DNA of 64,000 nucleotides. Source: JBCCTX01 sp964468435. Lineage in GTDB: Bacteria > Bacteroidota > Bacteroidia > J057. The notes beneath the pieces were generated by a model. The model was given only the letters and a program-made list of their open reading frames with translations, ran no database searches and was not told the DNA's origin. The position numbers and the translations under genes were made by a program. Positions 49,801-57,677 of this stretch are shown here, piece by piece (positions within the stretch are counted from its first letter, which is position 1; the number at the start of each line of letters is the position of its first letter). The DNA is taken from assembly GCA_964468435.1 (NCBI GenBank), contig CAYXVE010000014.1:25115-89114 (forward strand). Direction: 5' to 3'.

Positions 49801-49973
49801 CCGCTTTGAGTTCCTTTTGCGAGTACGCTCACTCCGACCAGAGTATTCTGGTCATCACCGGACCTTACAGTTCCGGATACTGTTTCCTGTGCCTGGACCA
49901 GCAATGATAGGATCATAGCCAGACTAAGCAGAATCAATCGATAGGCATAGTAGTGAGTTCGAGTAGTAATCAT
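46887..49973 (-). CDS. SusC/RagA-family TonB-linked outer-membrane transporter
   Basis: A 1028-residue TonB-dependent transporter importing glycans or oligosaccharides with the SusD lid. Signal peptide to about residue 29, then a carboxypeptidase-regulatory-like domain (about 30-115), the SusC-typical ALDEVVVVGYGTQKK segment, the plug (QGKVPGVYVTTSGGQPGGG, RIRGIGAINNSNPLYVIDG) and a 22-stranded barrel ending in Phe (FSLGLNLGF). It is the first gene of the long minus-strand operon, behind the operator module at 50103-50170. Confidence 0.96.
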   Translation of the reverse strand: MITTRTHYYAYRLILLSLAMILSLLVQAQETVSGTVRSGDDQNTLVGVSVLAKGTQSGALTDANGQYALRVPSGADSLIFSYIGYTTQVVVINGRSTIDVTLSSSVTALDEVVVVGYGTQKKSNVTGSIVSVTAEDIGRVQTPSFDFALQGKVPGVYVTTSGGQPGGGVNVRIRGIGAINNSNPLYVIDGVIVSAGNSENSNPLAALNPNDIESIDILKDAASTAIYGTRAANGVVLITTKRGSEGAPRLNYSGYYGIQQSTSEVPRPMNAMEFAENMNRAFTAAGEEAPFPNPSALGEGTNWIDEMFGTGQIQDHQVSVSGGSPRNSYYVSGNYFRNDGIMIETFHERISFRVNTDNQIGDKFRIGNSLGYSRTSRYQNGTGNRTFIHGTVTNIYQALPTIPVRNEDGSYGGPTDTRLERRENVVARQERPDRNNAEDRIIGNIYAEFEPIDGLRLRTTFSADLISGRNYIFTPIWEEGLLNSNGLSDVNYGTNTRRLWLWENTLTYSKTLGNHTFSITGGTSAQDLFFRNSSQTAQYDTDVFKEISNSAVNLNSSTNSAEESISSIFGRLTYDYDNRYLLTVNVRRDGSSKFGPNNKYGTFPSFSMGWRISEESFFPRGVVNNLKLRGGWGQVGSDAIGNFRYVATLGTGFNYAFGNEDGTSTLGAALADLANPDVQWETVTEYNLGIDAGLLGDRLTFSAEYFNRTRTDMLLVIELPGVSGLEETVDNVGELVNSGFEMATAFRKLTGDFTYDFNFNITTFKSEVVDLAGKDEIIAFTYSGSGATSVIRPGEPLGVFLGLVTEGLFQTEEEVEAANAIDGDPSTPYQLLGTGPGDFRFGDLNGDGKIDASDKKIIGSPVPDFTFGFGGSLGYKQFDLNFQFFGTQGNDILHIARSQLESSGRAYNKSVNVVDAWSGPGTSNTIPRPHLQDPNQNVRVGTHLVEDGSFLRLRNLQLGYTLSGGWMDVIKLRQARVYLAGQNLFVLTDFTGIDPEVGLDENNSARAGIYQDLYPQVRTFSLGLNLGF

Positions 49974-50102
49974 CGTAGTAGCTGATTTGGTAGATTGTAT
50001 CGGATAATTATTTTAAATTCAGTAAATCTTACTAATTGAAAAATGCGATAATTGATATATTAGGGCAATCTACTGTAAGTACAGACTCGTCTCATCGCAT
50101 TT

Positions 50103-50170
50103 AATCAAATTTAATAAGTGCTGGTATTCATCTGTTGAATGAGATTTGCAGATGATACATAAATATTTGC
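50103..50170 (-). promoter_or_regulatory. Shared promoter/operator module, susC copy
   Basis: On the minus strand, two GCAAAT repeats (plus-strand ATTTGC at 50144-50149 and 50165-50170) spaced 21 bases apart stand before a TTCAAnnGATG segment and a TAAATTTG promoter element (CAAATTTA, 50106-50113). The same parts at the same distances occur at 56263-56330. Two-helical-turn direct repeats in front of a promoter with a weak -33 box are what one expects for an AraC-type activator; the AraC gene lies directly upstream (50209-51084). The leader to susC would be about 125 bases. Confidence 0.72.
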
Positions 50171-50208
50171 TAAGGAATCCCAGAATTACCTCTCATTCAG
50201 TCTCTTAA

Positions 50209-51084
50209 TCATACACCATCCAGATGGAGGTCTATATATTTGGAGGGTGTATAACCTGTGATCAGTTTAAACTGTCGGTTAAAATTGGATGCATTGTTGT
50301 ACCCACATTCATAGGCAATCGCGGAAATGGTTGTACCCTCGCTTTCTAATAGCAATTTACATGCATAGCCAATCCTTATTTCGTTCAGGTATTGAGAAAA
50401 ATGCTTATTGAGTGCCTTTTTAAAGAACCTGCAAAATGCAGACTTATTCATGTGTGCAACACCAGCTACCTCATCCAGCGAAATGTCCCGTTGAAAGTGA
50501 TCCATGACATAAGTATGTACTTTCCCCAAACGATCATTTTTATCTCTGAAAATCTTCACATATCCCGGACTTGACAGATACTTCCTCCTCTTTTCACGGG
50601 ATAACTTCTCCAGTATTTCCAAAAAAAGAATAAACTGCTGAAACCCCTTCAGCTTGGTCAGTTGCCTCATAGATCTGGAAACTGAGGCTACGGACTTCCC
50701 TTCAAACCAGATGCCCAGTTGTGCCGCTTCGATGAGCAAACCTATTGAACGTAGTTCTGGTATATCTTTAATTTCTGTCCGAAGAAAGCTATTGGAAAAG
50801 TGTACAACATAAGCTTCAGCCTCTAAAGACTGATCAGCGTCAAAATACTGTTCGTCACTTTGCCATTTATGCGGAATATTAGGTCCCAGGAGAACTAGTG
50901 TTCCCGGAGCAAAAGCATTGATAGAATCCCCAACGAAACAGGTACCCGTGCTTTTCTCGATAGATACGAGTTCTAGTTCTGTATGATAGTGCCACAGGTT
51001 CAGAAAATGTGGGAAATGATGTCGCTCTGCTGAGATAGATCCGACAAATTCTGTCATATTTTTATTGAGAAGATGCGGCTTCAT
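50209..51084 (-). CDS. AraC-family transcriptional regulator
   Basis: 291 residues: an N-terminal cupin-like sensor domain (LWHYHTELELVSIEKSTG, then GTLVLLGPNIPHKW) and a C-terminal double HTH AraC domain (SAFCRFFKKALNKHFSQYL; ISAIAYECGYNNASNFNRQF; KLITGYTPSKY). Such regulators bind direct repeats about two turns apart, often with a sugar ligand. It is encoded upstream of, and on the same strand as, susC, and the 21-bp-spaced repeat lies just after its stop codon. It is the likely regulator of the locus (inference). Confidence 0.9.
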   Translation of the reverse strand: MKPHLLNKNMTEFVGSISAERHHFPHFLNLWHYHTELELVSIEKSTGTCFVGDSINAFAPGTLVLLGPNIPHKWQSDEQYFDADQSLEAEAYVVHFSNSFLRTEIKDIPELRSIGLLIEAAQLGIWFEGKSVASVSRSMRQLTKLKGFQQFILFLEILEKLSREKRRKYLSSPGYVKIFRDKNDRLGKVHTYVMDHFQRDISLDEVAGVAHMNKSAFCRFFKKALNKHFSQYLNEIRIGYACKLLLESEGTTISAIAYECGYNNASNFNRQFKLITGYTPSKYIDLHLDGV

Positions 51085-51237
51085 AGCAATAGAGATTACA
51101 TAATCTTTTGACTTGGTTAGCTATCTTAATTATTTACCTGGAAATAATTTACCTTATCAATAATCTACGATTTTTTTTGCTAAAAATCCACTTCATCATG
51201 ACTATGTGATCTCATTGTCTGATAAGTCCACAACATT

Positions 51238-51904
51238 TCAGGACTTAGGTAAGTAGGGATTGGTTATCGCCCATCTACCCTCAATAAAAGGATATTTCTG
51301 TTCAAAATCATCCATCAATTCTATACCATAACCCGGTTTGTTTGGCAGGTCTATATATCCATCTTTGACCACCAGCGGATCTTTAAAGATCTCTCCCTGA
51401 AATGGATTAAAGGCCTGCTTCAGTTCCAGCATGGGACGGTTGGATATTCCTGCAACCAGGTGTGCATTACCCATGGTAGTCAATCCTCCATGCCAGTTGT
51501 GTGGACAGCACGGCTTTCCCTCCAAATGCGCCATACGTGCGATATGCCAGCCTTCCGTAATTCCCGTTGTATTGCAGTCAGGCTGTACAATGCCGTAAGC
51601 ATCCCGGTCAATCCAGGCTTTAAATACGAAACGATTTTCCATCGTTTCGCCACCTGAGATCAGTACCTTATCCAATGCTTCTCTGAATTTAATATGCGCT
51701 TCCAGTGCACCTTCTGCTCTACGGTTTACGGGTTCTTCCCACCATAGTATGTTGAGTTCCTCAATTACCGGGGCCAACTCGAGGCATTGATCCAGATTTA
51801 ATCGCATATTATTTTCCTGCATCAGATCAAAGTCATCCCCTACAGCTTCCCTAAGTTTGCGGATTAGCGAAATAAAATCGTCTTCTTGGTAATAGCCCTT
51901 TCAT
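51238..51904 (-). pseudogene. 5'-truncated enolase-superfamily (mandelate racemase type) gene
   Basis: Only the C-terminal barrel half of an enolase-superfamily sugar-acid dehydratase is left. The open frame begins after a TGA (51901-51903) with KGYYQEDDF and continues through the metal-ligand region (LWWEEPVNRR), GGETMENRF, QPDCNTTGITEGW and the catalytic-His region CPHNWHGGLTTMGNAH. The N-terminal capping domain and the KxK lysines are missing, and an ATGAAA at 51904-51899 is one base out of frame with the homologous reading. At about 220 of some 400 residues it is unlikely to be active. A probable intact relative starts at 63812. Confidence 0.8.
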
Positions 51905-51910
51905 GGTAGA

Positions 51911-54900
51911 TTATTTTAGGTTAAAATCAAGCATATGTATGTCCATAGAGCGTTGAGGTTGCAGAATTTTATCTTTTTGTATAAATAAAATGTACAGATC
52001 CGTTACTTCCTGTAAGGCTGACAGCGAAATAGCGATCTCTTTGCCAAGAGATGAATGATTATCTATCGCATGGACTTCCCTACTTCCCCTGCAATCTGTA
52101 AATGCTGAATGGGTACAAAGGGAAATAATCACCTCCCGGCTACCTGGAGATAGGGTCAAGACCAATTCTCCCACACCCCTGAGATCTATTTGTTCCAACT
52201 TCAACCATACGGTATCCGCATTCAGCGTCACCAAATCACTATTCACATGCTGTACTACTCCCTCCATTCCGTCACACATAGCAGGAGATATCCGAGCTGA
52301 TCGAAGTGTAATGATTTCCTTCTGCACCAGGGGCGGGGCTTTTTTGCCTCCCCGATCAGTATAACTTACTTCAAATACATATTGCCCTTGCTCTCCAGGG
52401 CGATGTTTGTCAAGCGACAAGCTGCTTTCCAGTGGAAAGGAATGGGACTGGGCATTTATACTACTGTATGATAATATGTAATCTACAATCATAGAAGCCT
52501 CAGGCTCAGACAAATGTGGATGAGCAGGCATGGCGATATTTCCTCCCCAATTGCCCACTCCACCATGTATAATCCTGGAGACAAGTTGCGGACGAAAGCG
52601 ATCAGAAGATCCGTAACGCTCAGCAATAGCTGTAAAACTGGGTCCTACGCCAGCTTTTTGAGGTTGATGGCAAGAACCACATGGGTTCTGTTCAATGAGT
52701 GTTATGGCCTGGCTCTGCATATTTTCCTCTGAGACAGTAGCTCCATAGGATGTATAAGTAAATCGAAAGTCAAGATCCTCTGGCTTGATCGTACCTTCCA
52801 GCGTACTACCGTCCTCGGGGTCTTCCACGATAATGCGGTATGGCCAGGATGAATCTTTCCAGAAAAAACTCTGGTTGGCCTGGGAGATGATCCTGACAGC
52901 AGGAGCTTCATTTCCTACGATAATATCATCACCTGCGTACCTGAACGATTGCCCGTGTTGGATAACTGTGAGTATAGGTTGATACCTACCGGGAGTTTCC
53001 AGGGTTATCTGAACTGCTTTACCATCATAAGCTTGAGTTTCCACTTCCCAGCGGAATTGACATTCCTCACATTCTACCCCTTGTTCTGCAATGGCCTTCA
53101 GCTGTACTTCCATGGGAGCTGCTCCTGCTACTTTATCTATTTCGATCTTAAAATCAGGAAATGATACGGCTTCCTGAAAGACTATTCGGGTCAAAGCGGC
53201 ATCTGGATTAGCTGCAAAGCCCCTATTTCCATATTCCAATACATATAACGCTCCTTCTGGTCCAAATTCCATGTCAATAGGCTTGGAAAAGGTATGATCC
53301 CGGAGAAAGGGTTCGATTTTATACACGCTTTGTTCCTCATCCAGGGTAACCAGATTTATCCAACTCCTAACCCAGTCGTAAATCAGTAATTTGCCATCGT
53401 AATATGCGGGAAAGCGATGTGTCGATACAGGATAGCTTTGCTGATCATAAAAGGAACCTACCATAACATTTACTCCTCCAGTTCCCATATGCGGAAAAAC
53501 ATCGCTATATCTGCCTTTAGGATACCAAATAATCGGTGGTTGCGCATCGGGTAACTGCCGCATACCCGTATTATTAGGAGAAAGGTTTACGACCCCTTGA
53601 GGATCAAATGGAGGGCCTATCTCTTCCAACTGGTAATCTACATCGCGGTAAGGTTTATTGTTGGCTACAAAATAGGGCCAGCCATAAAATCCAGCTGTCT
53701 TAACCTGATTAACTTCATCAAAACCTCCTGGTCCTTTAGGCCCGGCTATCACTGCATCAGGACCTACATCCCCCACATACAACCATCCGGTTTGTGGATC
53801 AACGCTAAAACGGTAAGGATTTCGAAATCCCATGGCAAATATTTCCGGTAATCCTTTTTCAGGCTGACCTGCAAATAGATTGCCTCGGGGTATTTCATAA
53901 CTGCCATCCTCCAGAGGTTTTATTCTCAGGACTTTCCCCATAGGACTCATTGTATTGGCAGCAGTGCGCTGTGCGTCGATTTTGTGATGACCGGGACGTT
54001 CATCGATTTGGGCATAGCCTGCTATATCTGCGGATTGCAAAGTAAAGTCTCCCATTCCAATATAGAGGAATCCACCGGGACCAAACGCTATCGAGTTTGT
54101 GCCATGCCATCCCGTCGTATAATCCATCGGGATTTTCATGATAACTACTTCATCTACAAGGCTTCTGTTATTTTCCTGGAAAGTGAAACGGGAAATGTAC
54201 TGATGCAATGTGTCGGAGGAAGGGGCATAGGAAAAATATATAAACTGGTTATGTGTAAAATCAGGGTCCAGGACCATACCATTCAGTCCGTTGGACTGGG
54301 TGGAGATGGTATTCAGACATGTAATATACTCAGTCGCACCGGAAACGGGATCATAATATTTGATTCCGCCTTTTCGCTCGATGATAAATACTGACGTATC
54401 AGGTGTAACAGCCAATTCGATGGGTTCATCGAAACCTGAACTCAACCTACTGATCAAAAACTGACGATCGTCCGGACAAGTAGGTAGGTCTGCATGTCTA
54501 TAGTCTGGAAGCGTGGTATGTTCCAAAACGGTTTGTAAAAGATTGTTCCATGCCAGATGAAGATCACCTTGATTGGACACCTTTTGAGAGATTAAATGTC
54601 CCTTCACATTCAGCCATCTCCCTCTTCCCATGGAAAAATCCTGCATCAGTATACCCCTGGATAGCGTGTCGGTCTTTACATTGCTCTTTGCACTTTCCCT
54701 GACCAGCCAGGGCCAATGATAGGAATTCGGATACGCTGTATTTAGGCTCATTACAGTGCCACCGGCTTGCAGGTAACGCTCGAAGGTATTGATCACCCTA
54801 GGTGATAGGCTGTCCAGATTTACCTGGTCTAATATCAATAAATGTGTGTGAAAGAGATGCTCTTCATGAATCTGATCAGGATCTGCTACTATTTCCCAAG

Positions 54901-55072
54901 TATTTACTACTTCATCTGACTTCTCCTGGGCAACTTTCCCCTCCACAGGATGGAAGTCTCCCTCAGCATTCAGCCATAAGATATGTTTTCTTTCATCAAA
55001 AGGCTCGCAAGATGACATCCAACATCCTATCCATATGATGATGGTGAAACATGTTATGCTTCGGATTTTCAT
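51911..55072 (-). CDS. ThuA-like/sugar dehydrogenase/PKD/cytochrome c lipoprotein
   Basis: A 1053-residue multidomain lipoprotein (lipobox MSSC). In order: a degenerate ThuA-like (GATase1 fold) domain (about 30-200), a glucose/sorbosone dehydrogenase-type beta-propeller (about 205-640, with FAMGFRNPYRFSVDPQTGW and LYVGDVGPD), a PKD-like domain (about 640-720), a c-type cytochrome with CGSCH near residue 797 and a Met ligand in IAMPAHP, and a C-terminal beta-sandwich that may bind carbohydrate. It probably oxidises a sugar outside the cytoplasm and passes electrons to its own heme. It lies 11 bases after the CBM9-like gene. Confidence 0.82.
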   Translation of the reverse strand: MKIRSITCFTIIIWIGCWMSSCEPFDERKHILWLNAEGDFHPVEGKVAQEKSDEVVNTWEIVADPDQIHEEHLFHTHLLILDQVNLDSLSPRVINTFERYLQAGGTVMSLNTAYPNSYHWPWLVRESAKSNVKTDTLSRGILMQDFSMGRGRWLNVKGHLISQKVSNQGDLHLAWNNLLQTVLEHTTLPDYRHADLPTCPDDRQFLISRLSSGFDEPIELAVTPDTSVFIIERKGGIKYYDPVSGATEYITCLNTISTQSNGLNGMVLDPDFTHNQFIYFSYAPSSDTLHQYISRFTFQENNRSLVDEVVIMKIPMDYTTGWHGTNSIAFGPGGFLYIGMGDFTLQSADIAGYAQIDERPGHHKIDAQRTAANTMSPMGKVLRIKPLEDGSYEIPRGNLFAGQPEKGLPEIFAMGFRNPYRFSVDPQTGWLYVGDVGPDAVIAGPKGPGGFDEVNQVKTAGFYGWPYFVANNKPYRDVDYQLEEIGPPFDPQGVVNLSPNNTGMRQLPDAQPPIIWYPKGRYSDVFPHMGTGGVNVMVGSFYDQQSYPVSTHRFPAYYDGKLLIYDWVRSWINLVTLDEEQSVYKIEPFLRDHTFSKPIDMEFGPEGALYVLEYGNRGFAANPDAALTRIVFQEAVSFPDFKIEIDKVAGAAPMEVQLKAIAEQGVECEECQFRWEVETQAYDGKAVQITLETPGRYQPILTVIQHGQSFRYAGDDIIVGNEAPAVRIISQANQSFFWKDSSWPYRIIVEDPEDGSTLEGTIKPEDLDFRFTYTSYGATVSEENMQSQAITLIEQNPCGSCHQPQKAGVGPSFTAIAERYGSSDRFRPQLVSRIIHGGVGNWGGNIAMPAHPHLSEPEASMIVDYILSYSSINAQSHSFPLESSLSLDKHRPGEQGQYVFEVSYTDRGGKKAPPLVQKEIITLRSARISPAMCDGMEGVVQHVNSDLVTLNADTVWLKLEQIDLRGVGELVLTLSPGSREVIISLCTHSAFTDCRGSREVHAIDNHSSLGKEIAISLSALQEVTDLYILFIQKDKILQPQRSMDIHMLDFNLK

Positions 55073-55083
55073 ATCAACCTAAT

Positions 55084-56208
55084 TTAACGGAACAAAACTT
55101 CCCAATAGCGAGTCTTCATGGATGTTCCTTCAGCCCCAACTACTTCCAGGGTAATCACCCGGTGAACACTTTTGTCTGTAAATTGATGTATAGGGTGTTG
55201 CTCATCAGAGGTGTGCCCATCTCCAAAATCCCATTTCCACCTCGATATTTCACCTATAGACTGGTCAATAAAGGCAACCAGTCCCGTTTTGGCATCTATG
55301 ACTTCATACGTCCATTCGGCCCTGATATCAGGAACGAATTCTTTCTCCAGAGGCATTAGCCGGAAAGCACACAGATAATCTGCATTTTTGACCATACGCG
55401 TGTCGTGCGCCAGATTTACATGCCCCTCCCGTTTTTCCCCATCAAAATCCAATACAGACCAAGACAAACCGATCACCTCATTTTCTCTCAAATCCGAAAC
55501 TCTGGCCGACCCGGGACCCGTCGAAGGAGCATAATCAAAAGGAGTAATCCAGCATTCCAGAATAAGTGTGCCGGGTTCACCTGGCTGAAAGTCATACGAA
55601 TAGGCAAAATTGGCGTAGGGAAACTCCTGAATCCAGGGCTGCGAACCCCATATCAGTGTCCATGTCTGACGAACAGGTGGGGTGTATATGTGATAATTCT
55701 GGGCATGTACACCACTGAATCGCATATGATTTTCCAGATAAGTATCACTACTATCGTTCCATTTATATTCATCTGATATCATGGGATTAAAGATGAAGGG
55801 GCCTCCTGAGAGATCTCCATCCACTACTACCTCGAATATATCATTCTGATATCCTTCGGGATTAAAACGTCCAAAATCCCAGTAGTCATCATAAGCTACA
55901 TAGCGAAAGTACAGTCTGTTCAACCCATTGACCCAACCCACCGCAACCGATACTTTTAGATCGCTCGTATCTATCGGATAGGACATACCATCTTCCGTAT
56001 CCTTTAGTTCCTGCGTCGTATACACATATGAAACGGGTACGATATCCCAATCCGACACATCCCCGTCAATCCTGGGCATTTGATCCCGGGGAAACTGAAA
56101 TACCTGAAATATCCGTCCACTTCTAGAGGTCTGATAGTCTTGTTCAGATTGTGCCCATCCCATTGATACAATCAACATCCCAAAACCATAGATAAGTAAG
56201 CACTTCAC
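55084..56208 (-). CDS. Secreted CBM9-like/DOMON and PKD protein
   Basis: A 374-residue secreted protein. The start is GTG at 56206-56208 (no ATG fits before the signal peptide ending MGWAQ). Residues about 35-260 resemble a CBM9-like/DOMON carbohydrate- or heme-binding sandwich (MPRIDGDVSDWDIV; NDIFEVVVDGDLSGG). The C-terminus is a PKD domain (WKWDFGDGHTSDEQHPIHQF). First gene of a minus-strand unit with the sugar dehydrogenase and the truncated enolase gene, driven by the second operator module. Substrate binding is inferred. Confidence 0.76.
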   Translation of the reverse strand: MKCLLIYGFGMLIVSMGWAQSEQDYQTSRSGRIFQVFQFPRDQMPRIDGDVSDWDIVPVSYVYTTQELKDTEDGMSYPIDTSDLKVSVAVGWVNGLNRLYFRYVAYDDYWDFGRFNPEGYQNDIFEVVVDGDLSGGPFIFNPMISDEYKWNDSSDTYLENHMRFSGVHAQNYHIYTPPVRQTWTLIWGSQPWIQEFPYANFAYSYDFQPGEPGTLILECWITPFDYAPSTGPGSARVSDLRENEVIGLSWSVLDFDGEKREGHVNLAHDTRMVKNADYLCAFRLMPLEKEFVPDIRAEWTYEVIDAKTGLVAFIDQSIGEISRWKWDFGDGHTSDEQHPIHQFTDKSVHRVITLEVVGAEGTSMKTRYWEVLFR

Positions 56209-56228
56209 ATGTTAACAAGTTAATGTCT

Positions 56229-56266
56229 GATTGCGACAGTTTACTTATTTAGTCTCTGTCGCAATC
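56229..56266. repeat. Perfect 11-bp inverted repeat at the second promoter
   Basis: GATTGCGACAG (56229-56239) and CTGTCGCAATC (56256-56266), perfect, 16 bases apart. The right arm touches the TAAATTTG promoter element of the 56208 transcript, so it may be an operator overlapping the start site rather than only an RNA hairpin. Confidence 0.65.
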
Positions 56267-56330
56267 AAATTTAATTAAGCTATACAAGCATCACTTGAAC
56301 CTCATTTGCAGATGTTTCAAAAATATTTGC
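56263..56330 (-). promoter_or_regulatory. Shared promoter/operator module, CBM9/PKD copy
   Basis: Second copy of the module upstream of susC: ATTTGC at 56304-56309 and 56325-56330 (21 bases apart; GCAAAT on the minus strand), TTCAAGTGATG, and CAAATTTA at 56266-56273 (TAAATTTG on the minus strand). The distance from promoter element to repeat is 38 bases in both copies. It should drive the minus-strand unit starting at 56208 with a leader of about 50 bases. Confidence 0.72.
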
Positions 56331-56343
56331 AAACTGATCCGAT

Positions 56344-57552
56344 TCAATCCAACAAGGGATTTTCGTACCACACAATGCCAAGTCCCGGTACCGTGTTGCT
56401 GTTATTATTTTCCTCACAGGTAAGAATATCTATATCTCCATCTCGATCCATATCAGTGGGGTACGCAAAATCAAATTTATTACCCGCTTTACCGCTGACA
56501 TCGTGATGGGACCATGAGCGATCTGACGGATCAAACTTTGACCATATAACACCTACCCGTTCCTCTGCTCCATCAAAAGTAGTGATCAGATCAATCTGAC
56601 CATCCAGATCAATATCAGCTCGCGCTGAGGATTTACCGATCGTACCTGCCATTTCCGGAAATGGGAAAACAACTTCTTCTTCCCATGTTTGCCCTTTTCC
56701 GTCTTTTTGTTTCATATATAAAACTTCCTCCTTCAAATCAGGCACCCATATGCTCAATTGTTTATTTCTCTCATCTCGCTCATATGCCAAAAACATTGGA
56801 TTTCGTCCTGCCATACCTATTATGTGACTTTTCCAGGGTTTTTTGTGGTCTGTGATAGACTTACCCGGATGCTCAAGCCACCTGACGCCTGCATGAGGAC
56901 CTTTCCGGTCAGAAATCAATACATCTTCCCAGCCGTCCCCATTTACATCTACAATCTCAATCGACATGATCCAGTTGGCTGGAGTGAACTGTACTAACCT
57001 CCAGGCTGTAAGGTCTCTGGGATGCGCTGGTGCGATCAATCCTCCTATCATCGCTCCTTCATTTTTGGCTCCCACGACAATATCCAGGCCATGCTTACGA
57101 TCCATTTGCATAGGTCTTCCAAACATCCACTGTGTTACACCTATCGTACATGGGACATCCTCAGATACCCAATGATCTGTTTGCTCATACTTATGCGGGT
57201 CAGAAGGCCCCCAATGAAAGGTGATCTTCTGATCATTACCTTCAGAAAAAGAGACGATGTCTTGCGCTCCATCTCCATCGATATCCATGAGCAGGGCATC
57301 TTCTACCGAAGGTGCCTGAACTTCGATGAAATTCCATCTTTCACTCAGATCTTCAGGCCGAAAATACAACCTCACGATCCCTCCCTGCTCCCATCCTGTC
57401 AGTATATCCATATGTCCATCTCCATTTGCGTCGTATACTTTTGTACCGTCGGCGCCAAATGATGTATCATCGATGATGTGCATTTCCCAGGGACCTGAGA
57501 CATAGACAGGCCAACAGCACAGTATTTGAAGACTCAATATGAGTAGAAACAT
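56344..57552 (-). CDS. Secreted FG-GAP/VCBS repeat protein
   Basis: A 402-residue secreted protein made almost entirely of calcium-binding propeller repeats: DANGDGHMDILTG, DIDGDGAQDIVSF, DVNGDGWEDVLIS, DIDLDGQIDLITT and DMDRDGDIDILTC. The signal peptide spans about residues 1-19. No ASPIC domain. It ends next to the second operator module and starts 125 bases from the divergent gene at 57678. A binding or scaffolding role in the glycan locus is inferred from context. Confidence 0.82.
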   Translation of the reverse strand: MFLLILSLQILCCWPVYVSGPWEMHIIDDTSFGADGTKVYDANGDGHMDILTGWEQGGIVRLYFRPEDLSERWNFIEVQAPSVEDALLMDIDGDGAQDIVSFSEGNDQKITFHWGPSDPHKYEQTDHWVSEDVPCTIGVTQWMFGRPMQMDRKHGLDIVVGAKNEGAMIGGLIAPAHPRDLTAWRLVQFTPANWIMSIEIVDVNGDGWEDVLISDRKGPHAGVRWLEHPGKSITDHKKPWKSHIIGMAGRNPMFLAYERDERNKQLSIWVPDLKEEVLYMKQKDGKGQTWEEEVVFPFPEMAGTIGKSSARADIDLDGQIDLITTFDGAEERVGVIWSKFDPSDRSWSHHDVSGKAGNKFDFAYPTDMDRDGDIDILTCEENNNSNTVPGLGIVWYENPLLD

Positions 57553-57677
57553 ATTTTTTATGTATTTATAGATTCAAAAGATAGGGATTACGCTTCTAAT
57601 ATGATATATTTTTAATATACCTAATTTTACGTGAACCCAAACACTTTTTTACCAACATTTACAATTATCAATATCCT

